Assembly: GCF_026343295.1 (NCBI RefSeq)
Contig: NZ_JAPELY010000001.1
Coordinates: 1,798,001 to 1,862,000, forward strand
Reading direction: 5' to 3'
DNA from: Streptomyces sp. NBC_00083
GTDB taxonomy: Bacteria > Actinomycetota > Actinomycetes > Streptomycetales > Streptomycetaceae
DNA: 64,000 nt
The notes under the pieces were generated by a model that was given only the letters and a program-made list of their open reading frames with translations, was not told where the DNA came from and searched no databases. Numbering within the stretch: position 1 is the first letter of the stretch; each line of letters opens with the position of its first letter. Of this stretch, positions 33,775 through 42,291 are shown piece by piece. Made by a program: the position numbers and the translations under genes.

Positions 33775-35121
33775 ATGACAGCACAGCAGGCAAGTCAGAA
33801 CGCCGCACGGCCGGCGGGGCGGCAGACAGCGCCGCAGGCCGCGCAGGACGACCCGTACCTGATCATCTCCTCCGACTGCCACGCCGGGCTCCCCACCGAG
33901 GAGTACCGGCCCTATCTGGACGCCCGGTTCCACCGGCAGTTCGACGAGTTCCTCGCGGGGCGCGACCGGCGCCGCGAGGAGATGACCCGCCTCGGCGTAC
34001 GCAACGAGGCCTTCGCCGACCGGTGGTTCAGCGACAACGAGGAAGGGCTGCGCGGGGGCTGGGACCCGGCGCAGCGGCTGAAGGAGCTCGACGGCGACGG
34101 GGTGGCCGCCGAGGTCGTCTTCCCCGACGCGGACGCCGTCGACAGCCGCACCGCCGCGCCCTTCGGCGTGGGCCTCGGCCTCTCCGGCGACCAGGACCCC
34201 GACCTCGGCATGGGCGGCGCCCAGGCGCACAACCGCTGGCTCGCGGAGTTCGTCGGCCACCGTCCCGAACGGCACTGCGGCGTCGCCCTGTTGCCCGTCA
34301 CGGGCGAGGTCGACCGGGTCGTCGCCGAGATCCACCGGGCCAAGGAGTCCGGCCTCGGCGCGCTGATGATCCCCTCCATGTGGGTGGACAGGGCTCCGTA
34401 CCACGACCGGCGCTACGACCCGGTGTGGGCGGCCGCCGCCGAGACCGGGATGCCGCTCGTGACCCACTCGGGTGCTGCCCCGCGCCACGAGTACGGCGAC
34501 CACCTCGGCATCTACGTCTCCGAAGTGACCTGGTGGCCCGCGCGCCCCCTGTGGTTCCTGCTCTGGTCCGGCGTCTTCGAACGCCACCCCGGGCTGAAGT
34601 TCGGTGTGGCGGAGTCGGGTTGCTGGTGGCTGCCCAACCTGCTGTGGTTCATGGACCGCCTCTACCTCGGCGCGCACGGCGGCAAGAAGCTGTCGCCCTT
34701 CGCCGAGCTGAAGCGCCCGCCGAGCGAGTACCTCGACCGGCAGATCTTCATCTGCGCCACCAACACCAAGCGCCGCGAGCTGGCCCAGCGCTACGAGATC
34801 GGCGTCGACAACATCCTGTGGGGCTCCGACTTCCCGCACCCGGAGGGCACGTGGCCCAGGACCCGGGAGTGGCTGCGCACCACCTTCCACGACATTCCGG
34901 TGAGCGAGACCCGGCGGATGCTCGGCCTCGCGGCGGCGGAGGTCTTCGGCTTCGACACCGCCCGGCTCGCGCCGGTCGCCCGCCGGATCGGGCCGACCCC
35001 GGCCGAACTGGGCCAGCCCGAGGACCAGTCGGCCGTGGAGGCGTCCTGGGCGCGCTCGCGCGAGGTGGGCCGGCACTGGCTGACCGACAACGACTTCCCG
35101 GTCCTGGGGGTGGCGGAATGA
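33775..35121 (+). CDS. Metal-dependent amidohydrolase (amidohydrolase_2/ACMSD-like) A
   Basis: 448 residues with a 20-residue Ala/Gln-rich head. Metal ligands are visible in LIISSDCHAGLPTEEYRPYLDARF, MPLVTHSGAAPRHEYGDHLG and NILWGSDFPHPEGTWPRTREWL (Asp ligand in GSDFPHPE). FERHPGLKFGVAESGCWWLPNLLW is the second structural signature. The superfamily performs nonoxidative decarboxylation or C-C hydrolysis (ACMSD, LigW, LigJ). It shares the first motif with the next gene, showing a tandem duplication. Confidence 0.88.
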   Translation: MTAQQASQNAARPAGRQTAPQAAQDDPYLIISSDCHAGLPTEEYRPYLDARFHRQFDEFLAGRDRRREEMTRLGVRNEAFADRWFSDNEEGLRGGWDPAQRLKELDGDGVAAEVVFPDADAVDSRTAAPFGVGLGLSGDQDPDLGMGGAQAHNRWLAEFVGHRPERHCGVALLPVTGEVDRVVAEIHRAKESGLGALMIPSMWVDRAPYHDRRYDPVWAAAAETGMPLVTHSGAAPRHEYGDHLGIYVSEVTWWPARPLWFLLWSGVFERHPGLKFGVAESGCWWLPNLLWFMDRLYLGAHGGKKLSPFAELKRPPSEYLDRQIFICATNTKRRELAQRYEIGVDNILWGSDFPHPEGTWPRTREWLRTTFHDIPVSETRRMLGLAAAEVFGFDTARLAPVARRIGPTPAELGQPEDQSAVEASWARSREVGRHWLTDNDFPVLGVAE

Positions 35122-36344
35122 GCGAGCGCTACACGGTCATCTCGGCGGACTGCCACGCCGGCGCAGACCTCCTGGACTACCGGCCCTATCTGGAATCCGC
35201 GTACCACGACGCCTTCGACGCGTGGGCGGCGACCTACGTCAACCCGTACGAGGACCTGATGGCCGACACGGCCGACCGCAACTGGAACTCGGCCCGCCGC
35301 CTGGCCGAACTGGAGGCGGACGGCATCGTCGCGGAGGTCGTCTTCCCCAACACGATCCCGCCCTTCTTCCCCTCGGCGTCCCTCATGGCGCCGGCCCCGA
35401 CCCGCGAGGAGTACGAACAGCGCTGGGCGGGCCTTCGTGCCCACAACCGCTGGCTCGCCGACTTCTGCGCCGAGGCGCCCGGACGCCGGGCGGGCGTGGC
35501 CCAGATCCTCCTCAACGACGTCGACGAGGCGGTGCGCGAGATCCGCCGCGCCAAGGAGGCGGGCCTGACCGGCGGCATCCTGCTGCCCGGCACCCCGCCG
35601 GGCTCGGGGGTCCCGGAGCTCTACTCCGATGTGTACGACCCGATCTGGGCGGTCTGCGCGGAGCTGGGCGTGCCGGTCAACCACCACGGCGGGTCCGCGT
35701 CCCCGGCGCTGGGGGAGGAGCCGGCGGCGCGCGCGGTCTTCATGGTGGAGACGACCTGGTTCTCGCACCGGGCGCTGTGGCATCTGATCTTCGGCGGGGT
35801 CTTCGACCGTCACCCGACCCTCGACCTCGTGCTCACCGAGCAGGGTTCGGGGTGGATCCCCGGCGTCCTGGACATGCTGGACTACTACCACGGACGTCTG
35901 GTGGCGGCGGCGACGAAGGCGTCCACGGCGGAGTCCAAGTTCGGGGCCGGGCTCGCGGAGTCCATGGGCCGGGGCCCCTCCCAGGTGTGGCGGGACAACT
36001 GCTTCGTCGGCGCCAGCTTCATGCGGCCGCACGAGGTGCCGCTGCGCGACCGCATCGGCCTCGACAAGATCATGTGGGGCAGCGACTACCCGCACGACGA
36101 GGGCACCACGCCCTTCTCCCGCGAGGGACTGCGGATCGCCTACGCCGGTGTGCCGCGCGAGGAGGTCACGGCGATGGTCGGCGGCAACGCGGCCCGCGTC
36201 TACGGCTTCGACCTGGCCGCCCTGAGCAGGGTCGCGGCACGCGTCGGACCCACGGTCGCGGAGATCGCCGAGCCCCTGAAGGAGATCCCCGCGGAGGCGA
36301 CGAGCCCCGCGTTCGCGCCGGGCGGGTCGGTCCGGGTGTGGTGA
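35118..36344 (+). CDS. Metal-dependent amidohydrolase (amidohydrolase_2/ACMSD-like) B
   Basis: 408 residues. Motifs parallel those of the upstream gene: VISADCHAGADLLDYRPYLES, VPVNHHGGSASPALGEE, FDRHPTLDLVLTEQGSGWIPGVLDM, KIMWGSDYPHDEGTTPFSREGL. The start overlaps the preceding stop (ATGA, 35118-35121). Divergence from its neighbour is large (my rough estimate well under half identical), so the two probably act on different intermediates or form a heteromer. Confidence 0.88.
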   Translation: MSERYTVISADCHAGADLLDYRPYLESAYHDAFDAWAATYVNPYEDLMADTADRNWNSARRLAELEADGIVAEVVFPNTIPPFFPSASLMAPAPTREEYEQRWAGLRAHNRWLADFCAEAPGRRAGVAQILLNDVDEAVREIRRAKEAGLTGGILLPGTPPGSGVPELYSDVYDPIWAVCAELGVPVNHHGGSASPALGEEPAARAVFMVETTWFSHRALWHLIFGGVFDRHPTLDLVLTEQGSGWIPGVLDMLDYYHGRLVAAATKASTAESKFGAGLAESMGRGPSQVWRDNCFVGASFMRPHEVPLRDRIGLDKIMWGSDYPHDEGTTPFSREGLRIAYAGVPREEVTAMVGGNAARVYGFDLAALSRVAARVGPTVAEIAEPLKEIPAEATSPAFAPGGSVRVW

Positions 36345-36368
36345 GGGCCGGGTGAGACCCTGCCCCGC

Positions 36369-37082
36369 ATGAGCTCTTCCGACCAGCACGACGAGGCACA
36401 CAACGGGGCGCTCGGCTCGCGGCTCAACTGGCTGCGCGCCGCCGTCCTCGGCGCCAACGACGGCATCGTCTCGACCGCGGGTCTCGTCGTCGGCGTGGCC
36501 GGGGCGACGGACGACCGCTCGGCCCTCCTCACGGCGGGCCTCGCGGGACTGCTCGCCGGCTCCATGTCCATGGCGGCCGGCGAGTACGTCTCCGTCTCCA
36601 CCCAGCGCGACTCCGAGAAGGCCGCGCTCGCGCTGGAGCGGCGCGAGCTGAAGGAGTCGCCCGAGGCCGAACTGGCCGAGCTGACCGGCCTGTTGGCGGA
36701 CCGGGGGCTCAGCGAGGAGGTGGCCCGCGAGGCGGCGCTCCAGCTCACCGAACGCGACGCGCTGCGCGCCCACGCCAGCGTCGAGCTGGGCATCGACCCC
36801 GACGAACTCACCAACCCGTGGCACGCGGCCTGGGCCAGCTTCCTGGCCTTCACCGCGGGCGCCCTGCTCCCGCTCCTCGCCATCGTCCTGCCCCCCGCCT
36901 CCGTCCGCCTCTACGTGACGGTCGGCTCCGTCCTGGCCGCCCTCGCCCTCACCGGCTGGTGGAGCGCCCGCCTGGGCTCGGCCCCGGTGAACCGGGCGGT
37001 GCTGCGGAACGTGGGCGGGGGCGCGGTGGCGATGGGGGTCACCTATGCGGCCGGGGTGCTGCTGGGGGCGGTGGGGGTGTAG
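36369..37082 (+). CDS. VIT family (Ccc1/Nodulin-21-like) metal transporter
   Basis: 237 residues. NWLRAAVLGANDGIVSTAGLVVGVAGA is the hallmark first helix, followed by LLAGSMSMAAGEYVSVSTQRDSEKAALALERRELKESPEAELAELTGLL, the cytoplasmic metal-binding helices. Two hydrophobic pairs lie at the C-terminal half. Members export or store Fe2+ or Mn2+. It lies 24 bp after the amidohydrolase operon on the same strand, but its function suggests independent use. Confidence 0.9.
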   Translation: MSSSDQHDEAHNGALGSRLNWLRAAVLGANDGIVSTAGLVVGVAGATDDRSALLTAGLAGLLAGSMSMAAGEYVSVSTQRDSEKAALALERRELKESPEAELAELTGLLADRGLSEEVAREAALQLTERDALRAHASVELGIDPDELTNPWHAAWASFLAFTAGALLPLLAIVLPPASVRLYVTVGSVLAALALTGWWSARLGSAPVNRAVLRNVGGGAVAMGVTYAAGVLLGAVGV

Positions 37083-37258
37083 GGCGCGGGGCCCGCCGGC
37101 GCGGCCGGCCCGGCGCGGACGCGCCGATCCCGCTGCCGAGCGCCGGTCCCGGGGCGCTCCCTTGGCAGAACTCACCAAAGGCTGCTGACATCACGTCTCG
37201 CATACTTGTCGGTAACAACATCTAGCCGGACCCGCCACCGCGCCCCTACGGTGCAGGC

Positions 37259-38200
37259 ATGTCGCCGAACCTGCCCGATGTCGTGCTGTGGTCGATACCC
37301 GCCTTCGTGCTGCTCACCGTCGTCGAGATGGTGAGCTACCGCCTCCATCCCGACGAGGACGCCGCCGGGTACGGAACGAAGGACGCCGCCACCAGCGTCG
37401 GCATGGGGCTGGGCAGTCTCGTCTTCGACGCCCTGTGGAAGATCCCGATCGTCGCGATCTACACGGCCGTCTACGCCCTGACCCCGCTCAGCATCCCCGT
37501 GCTGTGGTGGACCGTGCCGCTGATGCTGCTCGGGCAGGACTTCTTCTACTACTGGTCGCACCGGGGCCACCACGTCATCCGGATCCTGTGGGCCTGCCAC
37601 GTGGTGCACCACTCCAGCCGCAAGTTCAACCTCACCACCGCCCTGCGCCAGCCCTGGACGACCTGGACCGTGTGGCCCTTCTACGTGCCGCTCATCGCGC
37701 TCGGCGTGCACCCGGCCGTCCTCGCGTTCTGCTCGTCGGCCAACCTCGTCTACCAGTTCTGGGTCCACACCGAGCGGGTCGGCAAGCTGCCCCGGCCGTT
37801 CGAGTTCGTCTTCAACACCCCCTCCCACCACCGGGTGCACCACGCCTCCCAGGGCGGCTACCTGGACCGGAACTTCGGCGGCATCCTGATCGTCTGGGAC
37901 CGGATGTTCGGCTCGTTCACCACCGAGACCGAGCGGCCCGTGTTCGGGCTCACCAAGAACATCGCCACCTACAACCCGCTGCGCGTGGCCACCCACGAGT
38001 ACGCCGCCATCGCCCGCGACGTGCGCGCCGCGAGCACCTGGGGCGAGCGGGCCGGCCGGGTCTTCGGCGGGCCGGGCTGGCAGCCCAGGGCCGCGGCGGC
38101 CACCGCACCGGCAGCACCGGCAGCACCGGCGACGCAGGCCACGGGGGCGGGCGGCGGGACCGCCGCCGGGGCGGCCCCCGTGGCGGAGCGCGCCGTATGA
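37259..38200 (+). CDS. Fatty acid hydroxylase/sterol desaturase family membrane enzyme
   Basis: 313 residues. The eight-His di-iron site is complete: DFFYYWSHRGHHVIRILWACHVVHHSSRKFN, and NTPSHHRVHHASQG. Four to five membrane spans come before and between. The closest functional group is alkylglycerol monooxygenase and C-5/C-4 sterol oxidases. The C-terminus after residue 270 is Ala/Pro/Gly repeats without conservation. The next gene overlaps its stop codon (ATGA, 38197-38200). A paired role in ether-lipid turnover is suggested by that partner. Confidence 0.9.
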   Translation: MSPNLPDVVLWSIPAFVLLTVVEMVSYRLHPDEDAAGYGTKDAATSVGMGLGSLVFDALWKIPIVAIYTAVYALTPLSIPVLWWTVPLMLLGQDFFYYWSHRGHHVIRILWACHVVHHSSRKFNLTTALRQPWTTWTVWPFYVPLIALGVHPAVLAFCSSANLVYQFWVHTERVGKLPRPFEFVFNTPSHHRVHHASQGGYLDRNFGGILIVWDRMFGSFTTETERPVFGLTKNIATYNPLRVATHEYAAIARDVRAASTWGERAGRVFGGPGWQPRAAAATAPAAPAAPATQATGAGGGTAAGAAPVAERAV

Positions 38201-38874
38201 CCGAAACCGGCGCGGACGCCGTCCCGCTCGGGGCGCCCCTGCGCGCGGCGGCCCGGCGCGCCGCCGCGGCCCGCCCGCTCCTCGTCGCCTTCGTGCTGGC
38301 CGGAGCCGTCGACCTCGTCTCGCTGCTCGCCGGATGGCACCCCGGGCACCTGGTCGCCAAGCCGCTCCTCATGCCGCTGCTCGCCGGGCACGTCTACGCG
38401 CGGGGCGGGCCGAAGCTGCTCGTCGCGGCCCTCCTGTGCGGCTGGGGCGGCGACGTGTTCCTGCTCTCGGGCGCCGACGCCGCCTTCCTGCTCGGCATGG
38501 GCTGCTTCGCCGCCGGGCACGTCTGCTACCTGGTCCTGTTCGGCCGGGGCCGCACGCATCCCGGGCTCGGCGCGGCGTACGGGATCGCGCTCGTGGCCAC
38601 CGTCGCCGCGCTCTGGCCGGACCTGCCCGCCGGGCTGCGGATCCCGGTCGCCGGATACAGCCTGCTGCTCACGGCGATGGCCTACCGCTCCTCGCGGCTC
38701 GGCCCGCTCGTCGGCGTCGGCGGCGCCCTGTTCCTGCTCTCCGACACCCTCATCGCCACCGGCGTCGCCGACTGGCCGCAGCTTCCGCGCCCCGACTTCT
38801 GGATCATGCTGACCTACGTCGGAGCACAGGCACTCCTCGCACAGGCGTACCGTGAAGAGTCCCGAACCACCTGA
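38197..38874 (+). CDS. Lysoplasmalogenase (YhhN/TMEM86 family)
   Basis: 225 residues, six or more hydrophobic spans. ARRAAAARPLLVAFVLAGAVDLVSLLAG, VAKPLLMPLLAGHVYARG, LLCGWGGDVFLLSGADAAFLLGMGCFAAGHVCYLVLFG and LFLLSDTLIATGVA include the conserved Lys and Asp residues of the family (KPLLMP, GD, SD). It hydrolyses the vinyl-ether bond of lysoplasmalogens. Translationally coupled to the desaturase/hydroxylase gene. Possible alternative: a membrane hydrolase with other lipid substrate. Confidence 0.88.
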   Translation: MTETGADAVPLGAPLRAAARRAAAARPLLVAFVLAGAVDLVSLLAGWHPGHLVAKPLLMPLLAGHVYARGGPKLLVAALLCGWGGDVFLLSGADAAFLLGMGCFAAGHVCYLVLFGRGRTHPGLGAAYGIALVATVAALWPDLPAGLRIPVAGYSLLLTAMAYRSSRLGPLVGVGGALFLLSDTLIATGVADWPQLPRPDFWIMLTYVGAQALLAQAYREESRTT

Positions 38875-38900
38875 TCCACCCGATCCACCTGATCCACCCC
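38872..38900 (+). repeat. Tandem 9-bp GATCCACC(C/T) repeat before the alcohol dehydrogenase gene
   Basis: The unit GATCCACCN occurs three times in series (GATC at 38873, 38882 and 38891), between the lysoplasmalogenase stop and the alcohol dehydrogenase ATG, 23-50 bp upstream of the ATG. The first copy lies on the lysoplasmalogenase stop codon. It could serve as a Gbn or other GATC-dependent site. Confidence 0.6.
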
Positions 38901-38922
38901 TGAACCGGCAAGGACCTGCACC

Positions 38923-39966
38923 ATGCGCGCGACCGTCATCCACGCCCCCCACGACATCCGGGTGGAGGAGGTGCCGGACCCGAAGGTCCAGGTGGCCACC
39001 GACGCGGTCGTCCGTGTCCTGCGCGCCTGCATCTGCGGCAGCGACCTGTGGGCCTACCGCGGCGAGTCCGCGCGCAAGCCCGGCCAGCGCATCGGCCACG
39101 AGTTCCTCGGCATCGTCGAGGAGGCCGGCTCCGAGGTGCGCGGCCTCGCCAAGGGCGACCTCGTCGTGGCGCCCTTCGTCTGGTCCGACGGCACCTGCGA
39201 CTACTGCTCCGAGGGGCTGACCACCTCCTGCCCCCAGGGCGGCTTCTGGGGCTCGGTCGGCTCCGACGGCGGTCAGGGCGAAGCGGTACGCGTGCCGTTC
39301 GCCGGCGGCACCCTCGTCAAGCTCCCCGCCGACGCCGCCTCCGACGACCACCTGCTGACCGCGCTGCTCGCGCTCTCCGACGTCATGGGCACCGGCCACC
39401 ACGCGGCGATCGGGGCCGGCGTCAAGCGCGGCTCGACCGTCGCCGTCGTCGGTGACGGCGCCGTCGGCCTGTGCGGGGTACTCGCCGCCAAGCGGCTCGG
39501 CGCCGAGCGGATCATCGCGCTCGGGCGCCACCAGGCGCGTACCGACATCGCGAAGCTCTTCGGCGCCACCGACGTCGTCGCCGAGCGCGGCGAAGCCGCC
39601 GTCGACGCGGTCCGCTCGCTCACCCGCGGCCACGGCGCCCACGCCGTCATCGAGGCCGTCGGCACCGAGCAGTCCATGCGCACCGCCGTCGACATCACCC
39701 GCGACGGCGGCGCCATCGGCTACGTCGGCGTCCCGCACGGCAGCGGCACCGGTCTCGACCTCGGCGTCATGTTCGACCGGAACATCGCGCTGCACGGCGG
39801 CGTCGCCCCCGTGCGCACCTACATCCCCGAGCTGCTCGCCGACATCCTCGACGGCACCATCGACCCGTCCCCGGTCTTCGACCTCACGGTCGGCATCGAC
39901 GGCGTGCCCGACGGCTACCGCGCGATGGACGAGCGCACCGCCCTGAAGGTCCTGGTCAAGCCGTAG
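38923..39966 (+). CDS. Zinc-dependent alcohol dehydrogenase family protein
   Basis: 347 residues, MDR fold. Catalytic-zinc region CICGSDLWAYRG and GHEFLGIVEEAGSEV; nucleotide-binding GSTVAVVGDGAVGLCGVLAAKRLGAERIIAL. In the structural-zinc loop only three Cys are visible (CDYCSEGLTTSC), fewer than the usual four. Substrate unknown; similar proteins are glutathione-independent formaldehyde or sugar-alcohol dehydrogenases. Followed by a bidirectional terminator. Confidence 0.92.
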   Translation: MRATVIHAPHDIRVEEVPDPKVQVATDAVVRVLRACICGSDLWAYRGESARKPGQRIGHEFLGIVEEAGSEVRGLAKGDLVVAPFVWSDGTCDYCSEGLTTSCPQGGFWGSVGSDGGQGEAVRVPFAGGTLVKLPADAASDDHLLTALLALSDVMGTGHHAAIGAGVKRGSTVAVVGDGAVGLCGVLAAKRLGAERIIALGRHQARTDIAKLFGATDVVAERGEAAVDAVRSLTRGHGAHAVIEAVGTEQSMRTAVDITRDGGAIGYVGVPHGSGTGLDLGVMFDRNIALHGGVAPVRTYIPELLADILDGTIDPSPVFDLTVGIDGVPDGYRAMDERTALKVLVKP

Positions 39967-39986
39967 ACGGCAGGGGAGCAGCCGAA

Positions 39987-40014
39987 GGGGCCGCCCGCGT
40001 CTGCGGGCGACCCC
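39987..40014. terminator. Hairpin between convergent genes (alcohol dehydrogenase and protease)
   Basis: GGGGCCGCCCGC and GCGGGCGACCCC pair (one mismatch) with a GTCT loop. It lies between the two convergent stop codons. Confidence 0.75.
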
Positions 40015-40027
40015 CTCAACTCGCTTG

Positions 40028-41569
40028 CTACCGAACGGCGTTGAGGGCGTTGACGATGCCCGCCCCGTAGAAGCCGTTGTAGTACTTCCCGCCCGCGCAG
40101 ACCGCGTCCGGCGTGCCGTCACCGTCGATGTCGTACGGAGAGGTGCACGCCGTACGGTCCGCCTGGACCGCGAGCAGGGCCTTGATCACGGCCGCCGACG
40201 CGTGCGGGTGGGCCGACTTCAGGAGCGCCGCCACGCCCACCACATGGGGCGTCGCCATCGACGTACCGGCCATGTACGCCCAGGTCCCGCCGGGCACCGG
40301 GCCCAGGATCAGACCGCTGGTGGCCGGGGCCTGCGGCGGCTGGTACGCCGTCGAGTCGCCGCCCGGGGCCGCGACGTCGATCACGCCGAGACCGTAGTTC
40401 GAGAACGACGACTTGAGGCCCTTGGCGCCGGTCGCCGCGACGGTGACCACACCCGGCAGCTGGGTCGGGATGTCCAGGCAGGTGCGCGGGTCGATCACCC
40501 GGCTGCCCGGGGTGGTGTCGTTCGGGCTCGACGGGTCGGTGATCGAGTCGGACGTCAGGTCGTAGTTCTCGTTGCCGGCCGCCGCCACGTTGACCGTGCC
40601 CTTGGACTCGGCGTACCTCGACGCCCGCGTGACCGCCTCGACCAGTGCCTTCTGGTCGGGATCGTTCGTGCAGTTGAAGTACCAGGGGTCGGTGTAATAG
40701 CTGTTGTTGGTGACGTCGATGTGGTGCTCGGCCGCCCACATGAAGCCGCAGACCACGGCCTCCGTGTAGAAGAAGCTGCCGCCCTGCGTCGACACCTTGA
40801 TCGCCGCGATCTTCACCCCGGGCGCCACCCCGGTGATGCCCACGCCGTTCTTGGCGCCCGCGATCTCGCCCGCCACATGGGTGCCGTGGGGGGAGCCGCC
40901 GGTGGTGAACGGGCGCCAGGCGCCGTCCGTGGTGTCCGGCTTGCCGCTGATGCAGCTGACCGACTTGGACCGGTCGAAGTTGGGCGCGATGTCGGGGTGG
41001 GTGTCGTCGACGCCCGTGTCGATCACCCCGACGGTCACCCGGGAACTGCCCAGGGTCTTCTCGTGCGCCTTGTCCGCCTTGATCGCCTTCAGGTCCCACT
41101 GCAACGGCTCCAGCGGGTCCTCACCGGGCGCCGCCTTCGCGGAGACCGCCTTGAGCTGCTCCGCGGTGAGGTTCTTCGGGGCGCCCACATCGGTGGTGGA
41201 CTGCGTGGGCAGCGGCGCCGTACGCGTCGCACCCGCGGAATCGACCCCCCGCACCGTGCGGATCGTCTTCGCGAAGTCCGCGTTGGCGGAGTGCACGACG
41301 AGGACGCCTATCCGGTCGTACGCCTGGAGGACCGAGCCGCCCGCCTGGGCGACCGCTCTCTGGATGCGGGCCGAACTCCCCTGCCCGGGGCGGATGTTGA
41401 CGATGTAGCTCAGCTCCGGCCCGGCGGTCTGCTGGGCCTTCGTGCTCGCCCCGGGGGGCCCGGCGGGCGCGGCCGCCGCGGTGCCGGGCAGCAGCGCGAG
41501 CGCGGCGGCGGTGGCCAGACCCGCCGATGCGGCGATGGCGCGGCGCGTACGGGAGATGTGCAACGTCAT
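40028..41569 (-). CDS. Secreted subtilisin-like serine protease (S8 family)
   Basis: 513 residues. Signal peptide (ASAGLATAAALALLPGTAAAAPAG), an inhibitor-I9-like propeptide up to about residue 145, then the catalytic triad: GVIDTGVDDTHPD (Asp), SPHGTHVAGEIAG (His) and AGTSMATPHVVGVAAL (Ser). AAAGNENYD holds the oxyanion Asn. Two extra Cys-containing inserts (CGFMWAAEHH, CTNDPDQ and the tail CTSPYDIDGDGTPDAVC) suggest disulfides. GGAGACCCC precedes the ATG. Divergent from the DUF485 gene. Confidence 0.93.
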   Translation of the reverse strand: MTLHISRTRRAIAASAGLATAAALALLPGTAAAAPAGPPGASTKAQQTAGPELSYIVNIRPGQGSSARIQRAVAQAGGSVLQAYDRIGVLVVHSANADFAKTIRTVRGVDSAGATRTAPLPTQSTTDVGAPKNLTAEQLKAVSAKAAPGEDPLEPLQWDLKAIKADKAHEKTLGSSRVTVGVIDTGVDDTHPDIAPNFDRSKSVSCISGKPDTTDGAWRPFTTGGSPHGTHVAGEIAGAKNGVGITGVAPGVKIAAIKVSTQGGSFFYTEAVVCGFMWAAEHHIDVTNNSYYTDPWYFNCTNDPDQKALVEAVTRASRYAESKGTVNVAAAGNENYDLTSDSITDPSSPNDTTPGSRVIDPRTCLDIPTQLPGVVTVAATGAKGLKSSFSNYGLGVIDVAAPGGDSTAYQPPQAPATSGLILGPVPGGTWAYMAGTSMATPHVVGVAALLKSAHPHASAAVIKALLAVQADRTACTSPYDIDGDGTPDAVCAGGKYYNGFYGAGIVNALNAVR

Positions 41570-41877
41570 GGGGTCTCCATGGGGTTGGCGGAACTCTCGG
41601 TACGTACGGTCGTGGGAAAAGGCGGCCGGGCCGCCTGGCCGCCACGGGCGGGGCGGATTGAGCAGTGAAGCTATCGCCGATCATCCGGGCGGATCAACGA
41701 CTTCGGCCGAGTTCGCGCAGAAAGTCGCGCAGTCGCACCGGGGGCCGCCCGGAACGCGCCACGCGCCGGCCGGGGAACGCGCCACGGACAAAAAACGGCC
41801 GGGGTGAACCGAGACGCCCCGAGCCCCGTGCCGTTGTCAGGGGGACCGCATCACCACCCCACAGCGAGGACCCCCTC
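41570..41877. other. 308-bp divergent intergenic region
   Basis: It contains the promoters of the protease and of the DUF485-acetate symporter operon, which I could not place exactly. A 13-bp direct repeat GGAACGCGCCACG occurs at 41751-41763 and 41774-41786. GTACGTAC near 41612 is a small palindrome. A run of A residues (41788-41793) is unusual for this genome. No coding potential is convincing. Confidence 0.4.
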
Positions 41878-42291
41878 ATGTCCGACCTATCCATGCCCGC
41901 CGCATCCGCACCGCGAGGAGAACCCGTGGCCACCGACGCGTCGCCCCCCGAAGCCGGGGCGGCCCCCCGCCCGGCCCAGCCCACCACCGAGGCGTTCGTC
42001 TCGGAGCAGCAGAGCGCCGAATTCGGTGAACTGCGCCGCGCCCACCGCTCGTTCGCCTTCCCGCTGACCGTCGCCTTCATCAGCTGGTACCTGCTGTACG
42101 TGCTGCTGTCCAGCTACGCGGGCGGCCTCATGGGCACCAAGGTCGCCGGCAACATCAACGTGGCCTTCGTCTTCGGCCTCGCCCAGTTCCTCACCACGTT
42201 CCTCATCGCCTGGTTCTACTCGCGGCACGCAGCGGCGAAGCTCGACCCCAGGGCCGAGGTCATCAAGCACCGCATGGAGGCCGACGCATGA
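41878..42291 (+). CDS. DUF485 membrane protein, partner of acetate symporter
   Basis: 137 residues from ATG 41878, with a 40-residue disordered head rich in Pro and Ala, then two membrane spans: RSFAFPLTVAFISWYLLYVLLSSYA and INVAFVFGLAQFLTTFLIAWFYSRHAA. Ends DPRAEVIKHRMEADA, typical of YjcH/DUF485. It is always beside ActP-type symporters. The stop overlaps the next ATG (ATGA at 42288-42291), so the two are made together. Confidence 0.93.
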   Translation: MSDLSMPAASAPRGEPVATDASPPEAGAAPRPAQPTTEAFVSEQQSAEFGELRRAHRSFAFPLTVAFISWYLLYVLLSSYAGGLMGTKVAGNINVAFVFGLAQFLTTFLIAWFYSRHAAAKLDPRAEVIKHRMEADA

